DNA of 64,000 bases from Gammaproteobacteria bacterium (GTDB lineage Bacteria > Pseudomonadota > Gammaproteobacteria > Steroidobacterales > Woeseiaceae): NCBI GenBank assembly GCA_022600955.1, contig JAHZJK010000003.1:1-64000 (forward strand). Reading direction: 5' to 3'. Positions 54,076 to 62,068 of this stretch are shown here, piece after piece. The notes under the pieces are model-generated. The model was not told where the DNA came from. It worked only from the letters and a program-made list of their open reading frames with translations, and made no database searches. Position numbers and translations under genes: made by a program. How positions within the stretch are numbered: the first letter of the stretch is position 1; each line of letters starts with the position of its first letter.

Positions 54076-54942
54076 TTACGGCCAGGGTGCTTGTGCTGTG
54101 AGCCTCGAATCGATGTCATCGCTTTCCAGCCAGGCAACTACTGTGCGAATCAGGTTTCGGCGGTCTTCGTAGATCTTGAATGTATGAGTGGCGTTTTCCA
54201 GGAATGCCAGGCTAATATTTTTGCCGAAATCCACTGCAGGAAAGGCATCAGCGAGTTGCCGCTCATAGCTATAAGGCCACCCGGCTGTGAAGATGCAGAG
54301 CATGCGCGCATCCTTTGTAATGATCTTCTGAAAATCAGCTTCTGTTTGTGCTTTGGGTGGTAATTTCCAATGGTATTTTAGCAAATCGTTGTTGCTATCT
54401 GTCTTGTTGCGTGCGCTGCGCAGCTTGAGTTTCTCAAGCGTGAGCCGCAACAGAGTTTTCCACGAAGACGGGCGAAATAGTTTTCCCCAGTAAAGAGAAA
54501 TCAAGTAGCGCGCGGTCGGGTATGCATAGCCATCGATGCAAACCGCGCCAACAATTCGCTCATCGTCGACAATCGCCTTGTGCGCATAATCTGCTCCTGT
54601 GCAGATGCCCATGACCAGGAATCGGCTAACGTCATAGTTCGCCTGCAAGTACTCAACGCATGTCGTGATATCGCCGAGATGCTGAGAGCTGCGATTTCGT
54701 GCATCACGGTGCCGTCCGCTGTCACCAATTCCTGACAGGTCGAGGCGTAGGGTTCTGAACCCCATCTCCGCAAAGCGCCGAGCCAGGGTGACATGCAGAC
54801 GGAACGGCCCAATTCGCCCAAGCAGGCCAGAATTCAAAAGAAGTATCACTGGCGAATGTGGTTTTAGATCGGCGGCGTCCGGTTCTGTGAGTATGCCGAG
54901 TAATTGTGTTTCCCGACCGATGTTCAGGGCTGTTTCTCTCAT
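54076..54942 (-). CDS. Alpha/beta hydrolase with Cys nucleophile elbow
   Basis: A 288-residue protein. The fold begins PVILLLNSGLLGRIGPFRLHVTLARRFAEMGF, with LRLDLSGIGDS. The elbow is MGICTGADYA, so Cys114 is at the nucleophile site where Ser is usual. Resembles exosortase-A-associated hydrolases. Immediately downstream of the NRPS gene (4-bp overlap), whose own C-terminal domain is the companion hydrolase type. Probably acts on, or releases, the NRPS product. Confidence 0.83.
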   Translation of the reverse strand: MRETALNIGRETQLLGILTEPDAADLKPHSPVILLLNSGLLGRIGPFRLHVTLARRFAEMGFRTLRLDLSGIGDSGRHRDARNRSSQHLGDITTCVEYLQANYDVSRFLVMGICTGADYAHKAIVDDERIVGAVCIDGYAYPTARYLISLYWGKLFRPSSWKTLLRLTLEKLKLRSARNKTDSNNDLLKYHWKLPPKAQTEADFQKIITKDARMLCIFTAGWPYSYERQLADAFPAVDFGKNISLAFLENATHTFKIYEDRRNLIRTVVAWLESDDIDSRLTAQAPWP

Positions 54943-57900
54943 CGGTCGTCTTCCATAACTTCGTCACGTACGGCGCGGAGGATCGGGCTAGGAAGAAAAG
55001 CCGAAAGTTCGCCGCGATCATCGGGGGCACAGGACGCATCTTCTACCACCTTTACCGCGACGTCCGCGCCAGCGCTACCCAGATCGCGAGTGACCGCGTC
55101 AACAGGTCGGAGCGCAGCGCTTGAGACGATGATTGAAACGCGTTGACTGTTTGGCGGATTCTGTCCGTCAATCCGAATATCAGAGATCGATTCACGCAGC
55201 GCCGGCGGAAACCTGAAGCCGAGCAACTCATAGTCTTCCTCCACGATATTCTTGTGACGATTGGTGTTTGCATCAGCAAGCATCAGTTGGTGCTTGCTGT
55301 CGAGTTCCGCAATGAATTCCGTCGGATCAAATACTGGGTCCCACAGCAACAAGGCCTCGCAGTCAATATCGTTGCAGGTCGTTGCGAGAGTCGCGCCGAA
55401 ACGTAGCCCGACGATCGACAGGTGGCTCGTCTTTGCCCGCGATCGGATTTCAACAGCAGCAGCACGAATGTCGTCCTGCCAGAGGCCGGCCGTCGCATCC
55501 TCTCCGTCACCAAGGGAGTCGCCGGTTCCAAAGTAGTCAAATCGCATGACGTCGTATCCCGCCTGCGCCAGTTGATCGGCCAGCCGTTTTAGAGCCCATT
55601 GCGCTCTGATGCCTTCAATAAAAACCGGTGGGCAGACAAGTACTGCGTGGTTCTTCCGATTCGTTTCTGCAGGTACGTGATAAAGGCCAAAGAGCTGCTG
55701 ATCTTTGCGGCCAAAATAGAACGGCTCGATTCTTATGCCGGTAGGTTGGATGTTCTCGCCGGGTTTATGCGCAATTTGTTCGCCGCTGAATTCCAGGGCG
55801 ATTTGCTCCAGCGACCCCATGATCATCGACACTGGCGAAATCGACTTCCCGGTTTCTTGTCTGACGCGCGAGATAACTTGTAGCGCGAGCAGAGAGTGCC
55901 CCCCTAATTCCACGAAATTGTCGTGAACACCAATTTGATCTACGTCAAGAATTTCTTGCCAGATGTGCGCAAGCAGTGTTTCAGAGGCATTTCTTGGGGC
56001 AACGAAAACCACACCAGAATCAACGTCTTCCACTTTCGGAATGGGCAGCGCCTTGCGATTGATCTTTCCGTTCGGTGTGACAGGCATTGACTCCATGGGG
56101 ATAAGAAACTGTGGAATCATGTAGCTGGGCAATGCACTGCGCAGCCTCTCGCGCAGAGCGGCCTGCGACGTTTCCATGCCAGCCTTAAGCTCGAAGTAAG
56201 CAACTATCCGGGGATCGCCTTTAACGTCTTCCCGGACTATTACCGCGGTCTGCCTGATCGCTGTGTCGCCAGCGATAGTGGCTTCAATTTCTCCCAGCTC
56301 AATTCGGTTGCCTCTGACCTTTACCTGGTTGTCCAGCCTGTTCTGATACTCGATGCTGCCGTCCTGGCGATAACGAGCGCCGTCTCCGGTGCGATACAAC
56401 CGCTCGCCGTCGCACTGCGCGAATGGATTCGTCACGAAGCGCTCTGCATTGAGGCCAGGCCGGTTTAGATAGCCGCGCGCGACACCGTCACCTCCAATAT
56501 AGAGTTCGCCGACCATGCCAATTGGCGCTGGACGCATGGCCTGATCGAGAATAAAAATCGATGTATTGCCGATCGGCTTGCCAATCAGTATCGGATCTGC
56601 AGCGTTTTCGATTCTGTGACAGGTTGACCAGACAGTTGTTTCCGTAGGCCCGTACATATTCCAGAGTTCGCCGCTGCAGCTGAGCAACTTCGCCGCAAGG
56701 TCCTTGGGCATTGCCTCGCCACCGCACAGTATCTTGAATGTGTTCGAGCCACTCCAGTTGGCAGCCAGCAAAAGCCGCCAGCTAACTGGGGTCGCTTGCA
56801 TGATCGTGACGCCAAATCGGTCTATCTGCTGACGCAACTGGTCTCCGTCAACGACAGCATCGTGACTGGCGACTACGGTTTGTGCGCCAACCATTAGCGG
56901 CAGGTAGAGCTCGAGCACCGCAATATCGAAGGACAACGTTGTAACTGCAAGCAGAACATCGTCCTCAGTTATGCCTGGGCGTTCTTTCATCGACGCGAGG
57001 AAATTGACGACGTTTCGGTGTTCGATCTGAACGCCTTTAGGCTTTCCCGTCGACCCCGATGTATAGATCAGATACGCGACGTTTTCTGGCGTTACTGTGC
57101 TGTGCGGCTTCGCGAGACTCTGCGCCGCGATTGCTTCACTATGAGTGTCCAGCAAGACCTCGCGCGCATTGTGCTGCGGCAGCTCGCTAAGAAGTTTGCT
57201 CGTTGTGACGAGGACCGTAGCGTCAGAATCTTCCAGCATATGCGCCAGGCGTTCTGCAGGGTAGGAATGATCGAGCGGAATGTACGCGCCGCCGGCTTTC
57301 ATAATGGCGAGGAGCCCGGTGACCATCTCAATGGAGCGTTCAACACAAATCGCGACAAACGTCTCGGTGCCTACTCCCTGGTCGGCCAGATGACGAGCCA
57401 GTCGATTTGAATTTTCGTCAAGCTCACGGTACGTAATACTCTGGTCCTGACAACGTAATGCAATACGCTCGGCCGAACGCTCTGCCTGACGCTCGAACAA
57501 TTCATGCAGGCAAAGTGAATCGGGATAGTCCAGTCTGGTCTGGTTCCAGTCGATGAGTAATTTCTGCAACTCATCAGGAGTCGTCAAGTTTATGTTCGAC
57601 AGAGGTCGTGTTGGGTCTTTGACAATCTCTGCCAGCAACTGACCGATCCGGTGCAGAACGCGACGAATGGTCTCAGCGTCAAACAAATCCGTACGATACT
57701 CAATACGCAGATCGTGGCCATTTGGGCGTTCGCGAACTGTTATCGTCATATCGTATTGCGATGTTCCTTTCGACGCGGTCAGAACTTCGACTCCCACACC
57801 CGCCATTTCCATTGGCTCCCCGTGTGCGGGCTGGTAGGCAAACTCTACGTCATAGAGCGGATTCCGGTTTAGTTCGCGACTGGGCTGAAGTACTTCAACG

Positions 57901-58952
57901 ATACGTTCGAACGAAGGTGCGCTGTTGCGATAAGCGCCGAAGCACACTTTTCGGGTGCGAGATAGCAGCTGCAAAAATGACGGATCATCGGATACGTCTG
58001 TTCTGAGGACCAGATGATTCACAAAGAACCCAAGCAAGTGCTTCGTACCTGGCATTCGCCGGTCGGCGAACGGCGTGCCGAACGCAATATCCTCTTCCCC
58101 GGTCCACAAATGCAGAAAGGATTGCACAACCGCGGCGAGCGCCATGAATAGTGTTGCGCCCTTGCTGCTCGCCAGCTTCGCAAGCGACTCGATGTCTTCA
58201 CTGTTGAGCTGCAAGTACTGGCGGTTTCCGTTCGAACTCAGCGACGCGGATCGCGGTGAGTCCGTTGGCAATTCCAATGGCTGCAGGTCGCCCAGTTTTT
58301 CTTTCCAGTAGGCTAGCGATCTCCTGTCTGAATCGGATTGTGCAGTTTCCTCTCGCCACAGAGCGTAGTCCGAATACTCGTTGCTTACTTCCTCTATGAT
58401 CGATTTCGATTCACTGCTGCTTTGTGTGAATCGGGCATAGAACGCCGAAAACTCTCGAAGCAACAAGCCCTCGGAAGTCCGGTCAAAAATGATGTGATGT
58501 TCGATAAATAACAACAGGTGGTCGTCGTCGTGAAGCCGAATCAGCGCTGTTCGAAACAAGGGGCCACTTTCGAGATTGAAAGACTGACGAACTTCCGCAT
58601 CGATAATTTGCTGCAGTTCGACTGCACCTGCCTCAGTCCTATTGGATGAGAGGTCGACAAATCGGATTTGCGTATCGATCGATTCGGCGACGTTTTGGAC
58701 CGGTTTGTGATCGGCAGTCTGGAACGTCGTTCTCAATGGCGCGTGGCGAGAAACAACCTCGTCCACGCTACGTTGTATTGCGACAATGTCGATGCTTCCA
58801 GACAATCGAAACGCCTGCGACATATTGTAGGCAGGGCTACCTGGATTCAATTGGTCGAGATACCACAATCGTCGCTGCGGCGCGGATGCGGGAAATTGCC
58901 CCGCGTTACTGCCTACGCGTTCCTTGCCCGGCTTTTCGCTTTCGTCTGTCAT
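54939..58952 (-). CDS. Single-module NRPS (C-A-PCP) with C-terminal hydrolase-like domain
   Basis: A 1337-residue protein. Condensation domain about 20-445 with HHIIFDRTSEG (His152-153, Asp157; Gly of HHxxxDG is Arg). Adenylation domain about 475-975 (YLIYTSGSTGKPKG, YGPTETT, YRTGDGARY). Reading the ten specificity positions by eye gives DILQLGMVWK, close to the known glycine code. PCP about 990-1060, GGHSLL with Ser1020. Residues about 1085-1310 are an alpha/beta-hydrolase fold resembling exosortase-A-associated hydrolase type 2, whose elbow GLRFGA has Arg1184 in place of the nucleophile. It may bind and transfer, rather than hydrolyse. One module alone suggests an N-acyl-glycine or a glycyl unit transferred in trans. 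Confidence 0.9.
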   Translation of the reverse strand: MTDESEKPGKERVGSNAGQFPASAPQRRLWYLDQLNPGSPAYNMSQAFRLSGSIDIVAIQRSVDEVVSRHAPLRTTFQTADHKPVQNVAESIDTQIRFVDLSSNRTEAGAVELQQIIDAEVRQSFNLESGPLFRTALIRLHDDDHLLLFIEHHIIFDRTSEGLLLREFSAFYARFTQSSSESKSIIEEVSNEYSDYALWREETAQSDSDRRSLAYWKEKLGDLQPLELPTDSPRSASLSSNGNRQYLQLNSEDIESLAKLASSKGATLFMALAAVVQSFLHLWTGEEDIAFGTPFADRRMPGTKHLLGFFVNHLVLRTDVSDDPSFLQLLSRTRKVCFGAYRNSAPSFERIVEVLQPSRELNRNPLYDVEFAYQPAHGEPMEMAGVGVEVLTASKGTSQYDMTITVRERPNGHDLRIEYRTDLFDAETIRRVLHRIGQLLAEIVKDPTRPLSNINLTTPDELQKLLIDWNQTRLDYPDSLCLHELFERQAERSAERIALRCQDQSITYRELDENSNRLARHLADQGVGTETFVAICVERSIEMVTGLLAIMKAGGAYIPLDHSYPAERLAHMLEDSDATVLVTTSKLLSELPQHNAREVLLDTHSEAIAAQSLAKPHSTVTPENVAYLIYTSGSTGKPKGVQIEHRNVVNFLASMKERPGITEDDVLLAVTTLSFDIAVLELYLPLMVGAQTVVASHDAVVDGDQLRQQIDRFGVTIMQATPVSWRLLLAANWSGSNTFKILCGGEAMPKDLAAKLLSCSGELWNMYGPTETTVWSTCHRIENAADPILIGKPIGNTSIFILDQAMRPAPIGMVGELYIGGDGVARGYLNRPGLNAERFVTNPFAQCDGERLYRTGDGARYRQDGSIEYQNRLDNQVKVRGNRIELGEIEATIAGDTAIRQTAVIVREDVKGDPRIVAYFELKAGMETSQAALRERLRSALPSYMIPQFLIPMESMPVTPNGKINRKALPIPKVEDVDSGVVFVAPRNASETLLAHIWQEILDVDQIGVHDNFVELGGHSLLALQVISRVRQETGKSISPVSMIMGSLEQIALEFSGEQIAHKPGENIQPTGIRIEPFYFGRKDQQLFGLYHVPAETNRKNHAVLVCPPVFIEGIRAQWALKRLADQLAQAGYDVMRFDYFGTGDSLGDGEDATAGLWQDDIRAAAVEIRSRAKTSHLSIVGLRFGATLATTCNDIDCEALLLWDPVFDPTEFIAELDSKHQLMLADANTNRHKNIVEEDYELLGFRFPPALRESISDIRIDGQNPPNSQRVSIIVSSAALRPVDAVTRDLGSAGADVAVKVVEDASCAPDDRGELSAFLPSPILRAVRDEVMEDDR

Positions 58953-59005
58953 TAGGTGACGGTAGTAAGGTGATATCTCAAAATCCCGCGTAGCCCCATA
59001 GTCTA

Positions 59006-59740
59006 TCAGGCCTTTTTGTAAGCAGCGATAGCCGGCAATGTCAGTTCGCGGAGGAACACGAGCGCATTGTCAATGTGGTCAATTTTTGAGTGTGACGCCA
59101 GGCAGAGTGCGACTTGATAATTTTCACCCGACAGGAAGCTCTCCAATCGCCATTTGTGTGCATCTGAAACAGAGGCATCAAGCACTGGTACTCCGCCTGC
59201 AGTTGCAATGCCGACGGTATTTGGCGGCGTCGACAAACCGCCTCCTTGCGCCTTAAGGTACGCTTCTTTCAGCGTCCACAGTCTTGCGAGTAAATTACTT
59301 CGTTGCGTGGCTGGAATCGTTGCCATATGACTTTTTTCGTCCTGCGTAAGGAGATTGTGTCGCAGATGGTCAGAGTCTCGCACGTTGGAGATCGCTTCTA
59401 TGTCGATTCCGCAATCCTGGCCAGCACCAATAGCAACACCAATACAACCACGCGTATGCGTGATGTTGAAACCGAGGGCCGGAACGGGGCAGGGCATCGC
59501 CAAGTGCGGTTTGCCCATGTCGTCCAAAGCGAATTGCAATTGCGCTGGCTCGCACTTCAAGAGTTGGGAGAGCCGTGCTCGCAAGGTGGCGTGCGCTGCA
59601 ATGTAGTCGCGCTTGTCTTCAAAGAATCGGAAGCGATTGGCTCGCGCTCGTTCCTGCTGGCTAAGTATGCGCGAATAATTGGCCGCCTCTTGTTCCAGAA
59701 TGGAACACGTTTCTCCGACAAATACCTCGATAGAAGACAG
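59006..59740 (-). CDS. 4'-phosphopantetheinyl transferase (Sfp-type)
   Basis: About 244 residues. Core motifs: GFNITHTRGCIGVAIG, GIDIEAI and LLARLWTLKEAYLKAQGGG (W-T-x-KEA). It activates carrier proteins such as the adjacent PCP. The N-terminal family motif (RILSQQERARANRFRFFEDKRDYIAAHATLR) is upstream of any ATG/GTG/TTG; the first canonical one, TTG at 59584, lies inside the conserved part. The frame is open to 59740, so translation probably begins at CTG (59740, with GGGG 8 nt upstream), ATC or ATT, or a frameshift joins another frame. Lies 53 nt upstream of the NRPS gene. Confidence 0.82.
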   Translation of the reverse strand: MSSIEVFVGETCSILEQEAANYSRILSQQERARANRFRFFEDKRDYIAAHATLRARLSQLLKCEPAQLQFALDDMGKPHLAMPCPVPALGFNITHTRGCIGVAIGAGQDCGIDIEAISNVRDSDHLRHNLLTQDEKSHMATIPATQRSNLLARLWTLKEAYLKAQGGGLSTPPNTVGIATAGGVPVLDASVSDAHKWRLESFLSGENYQVALCLASHSKIDHIDNALVFLRELTLPAIAAYKKA

Positions 59741-60445
59741 TTAGAATGCCCCGGTTCTGTTTCCGTCGCCCTAGGCTACTCCAGCTGCGATCAATAGCAA
59801 CCTTCCAGACGATCATGGCAGGCCGTCGGCTGATGCCCGACACCGGGTGCGCAGCACCTCGTCAATAGAGCAATCGAATCGACCTGATTGTCGAAAAAAT
59901 TGACAAAAAAGACGAAAGTTTTGGCGATGCTGATGCCTTGCTTACATTCGTAATCCGACGCCAGGCAATTGTTGACGTTATGTCAAAGATTACGCGTTAG
60001 ATAGTCGTTATACAGGCCGGAATTAGCTCGTAATTTCCCGAACTGAAAGGCGTATTTCACCGCACCTCGAACAGCTGTTCGAGTCTCTGTAGATGCCTTG
60101 TTTCTAAGCGTCTGACAGCAAAAACAGCTGTGTAATGTCGTCGTTTTGAGACATTGACAGGGCGTATTTGTAGCGAATAATGGCGTCCGTGTTTCGCGAT
60201 CTTATGCGCGGAAACTTTGTCGCAAATTTGCGACGTAGGTAGTGGTCTGCGGTGTGAATTGCGTCACAGAAGCGAATGAGACTCCACGCCAAGATGTACG
60301 CAACTTTGACGAAGCCAGTATTAAGAGAAACGAACATCATTCGTTAATTTAGAAAAATTACTTCGCTAATAAGAAGGTGGGAAAACAAACAACCCCCGAG
60401 AGCATTTGTAGTCGCCGAGCCGAACGAGCGTTGGGTTTATTAGAG
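59741..60445. other. Gene-free region with inverted repeats
   Basis: No supported gene. It holds TTGACGTTATGTCAA (59972-59986, 5-bp arms) and the perfect 16-bp palindrome GTCGCAAATTTGCGAC (60219-60234). Both could be operators for the lipoprotein at 60446 or the PPTase. Similar TTTGTCGC text lies at 47191. Confidence 0.4.
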
Positions 60446-61966
60446 ATGGATATGATGAAACAAATTTTGACATTGATAGTTGCAGGTACTTTGAGCACAG
60501 CATGCCTGCAAAGCGTAGCGCCGACGGGTGACGTGGTGGTTGATCCTGACCCAGGCGACACCGGCGGTACAGGTGGCACTGGCGGAACAGGTGGCGGTAC
60601 AGGTGGCACTGGCGGAACAGGTGGTGGCACTGGCGGAACAGGTGGTGGCACTGGTGGTACAGGCGGTACAGGTGGTACAGGTGGTACAGGCGGCACTGGC
60701 GGCACTGGCGGCACTGGCGGTACGGGCGGGGGCAACTCAGGTCCTGTTGGCAGCACTGACATTACGCAGTTGACCGAATACAACTCACCCGACGGTGAAA
60801 TGGCACCACGTAACTCAGCGGCCTATGCTGCACTCAATGTTTTGGCGATTCCGGCGGGAGGATCCTACGTTGATCCCGTAACCGGAATCACTGTCTGCAA
60901 ACTTACAGACCAGTCGATTCCCGCGGGCGGAAATAGTTGGGGCCATTCGTACAGCACGTTGGGCGCACAGGTATCGCAGTTGTGGGGCGGAAACAAATAC
61001 ACGGTTTCGTTCATCGACCCTGCCGGTCAAGGTGGTTCATGGCTTGTCGATGTGGACCTGGATTGCAACACCAGCAACTATCGACTTGCGCCTGCGCCCG
61101 AAGGACGAGCAGCTTTTGCGCGCACGCCTGGTAACGAGCAGATCATGTACTACTTCAGTGGCGACGGCACTACCTTGCATCGCTATGACACGTCAGTAAA
61201 TGCAAACGCAAATACCGGGGCGTTCCCGATTTCGGGCTTGTCTGTTTCAGGTGGGTCTGATGCTTGGTTGCACTGTACGGAATTCGATTCTTTCTGTGCG
61301 GCCAAGACGAATCCGCAAGGAACAATACGAATTGATCTGGCGACTGGGGCGACTGTGAGCAATGGTACGTCACTAAATGAGCCTTACATGACGGCTGATG
61401 GCTCCGCCATTGTTCTCCAAAGTAGTTCTTCTATCTTGTGGGACGTTGCGGCAAATACGGAAACCCCGTTCAACAATGGCCCCGGATTTTCGCCAATTTT
61501 TCATACTAACAGCCACAATGACTTCTTCATGAACGTCAATGTAAACACTAATACGGTCAATGGTGAGTCGCCGAGAACCAACACCACACAGGTGAGGTTT
61601 GATAACACAACGACTAACACAGTCGCGATCACAGGATTCTGGGGCGACTATCATATGTCTGCCTATGCGCGGCAGATGCCCGGAAACGCGCAGATTTTGT
61701 TCGGTTGCAACGGCAATTCGACGTCTAGCGTGTATTCGAATAGCTGGCAAGATTCCATTTTCTGGGTTGATGTTTTTTCCGGCACTAAACGTCTGGTTGC
61801 CCATGCGTACCAGCTGAGCGGCAGCGGGATTTATTCAAATGCCGGTGATTACTGGGATCAGATTCAACCGCATCCTGCGCCAGATGGCGGTGGCATCCTG
61901 TTCCGTTCGAACATGAATTCGAATGTTCGCTATGACGTTTTCTTTGCCATTATGCCGAGATCCTGA
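60446..61966 (+). CDS. Lipoprotein with Gly-Thr linker, paralogue of 52497-54059
   Basis: A 506-residue protein. Start ATG at 60446 (ATGs at 60452 and 60455 equally possible). Lipobox STAC. Residues 39-96 are a Gly/Thr repeat linker. The globular part (about 100-506) shares SYVDPVTGITVCKLTD, SNYRLAPAPEGRAAFAR, RYDTSVNANANTGAFP and RYDVFFAIMP with its paralogue. Divergent from PPTase-NRPS. Function unknown; surface display on a flexible stalk is likely. Confidence 0.8.
   Translation: MDMMKQILTLIVAGTLSTACLQSVAPTGDVVVDPDPGDTGGTGGTGGTGGGTGGTGGTGGGTGGTGGGTGGTGGTGGTGGTGGTGGTGGTGGTGGGNSGPVGSTDITQLTEYNSPDGEMAPRNSAAYAALNVLAIPAGGSYVDPVTGITVCKLTDQSIPAGGNSWGHSYSTLGAQVSQLWGGNKYTVSFIDPAGQGGSWLVDVDLDCNTSNYRLAPAPEGRAAFARTPGNEQIMYYFSGDGTTLHRYDTSVNANANTGAFPISGLSVSGGSDAWLHCTEFDSFCAAKTNPQGTIRIDLATGATVSNGTSLNEPYMTADGSAIVLQSSSSILWDVAANTETPFNNGPGFSPIFHTNSHNDFFMNVNVNTNTVNGESPRTNTTQVRFDNTTTNTVAITGFWGDYHMSAYARQMPGNAQILFGCNGNSTSSVYSNSWQDSIFWVDVFSGTKRLVAHAYQLSGSGIYSNAGDYWDQIQPHPAPDGGGILFRSNMNSNVRYDVFFAIMPRS
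60560..60733 (+). repeat. Coding tandem repeat (Thr-Gly-Gly linker)
   Basis: In-frame ACN-GGN-GGN units (residues 39-96) repeat about 19 times, with variable third bases. Expected to vary in length between strains. Confidence 0.85.
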
Positions 61967-62005
61967 GCTGCCCAGACGCCAGGATCGCGGTAGCGATCGG
62001 AGTTT

Positions 62006-62042
62006 TCCGTCAACACCGAAGTTTGTCGCGGGTGTTGGCGGA
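62006..62042. terminator. Candidate bidirectional terminator
   Basis: Stem TCCGTCAACACC / GGTGTTGGCGGA (one mismatch), preceded by TTT on the left, between the convergent genes ending at 61966 and 62069. The T run is weak. A second small hairpin GATCGC / GCGATC is at 61983-61998. Confidence 0.45.
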
Positions 62043-62068
62043 GACTGAGTGTTGAGATTCTAGCCCGT

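Noticed and set aside
59661..59843. The PPTase N terminus in another frame (contains VWKVAID)
   Set aside because: The main PPTase frame already supplies the conserved N-terminal block from 59740 downward, so the VWK similarity is probably chance; a frameshift cannot be excluded.
60560..60733. A CRISPR-like or VNTR non-coding array
   Set aside because: The repeats are in-frame Thr-Gly-Gly codons inside a lipoprotein gene, without spacers.
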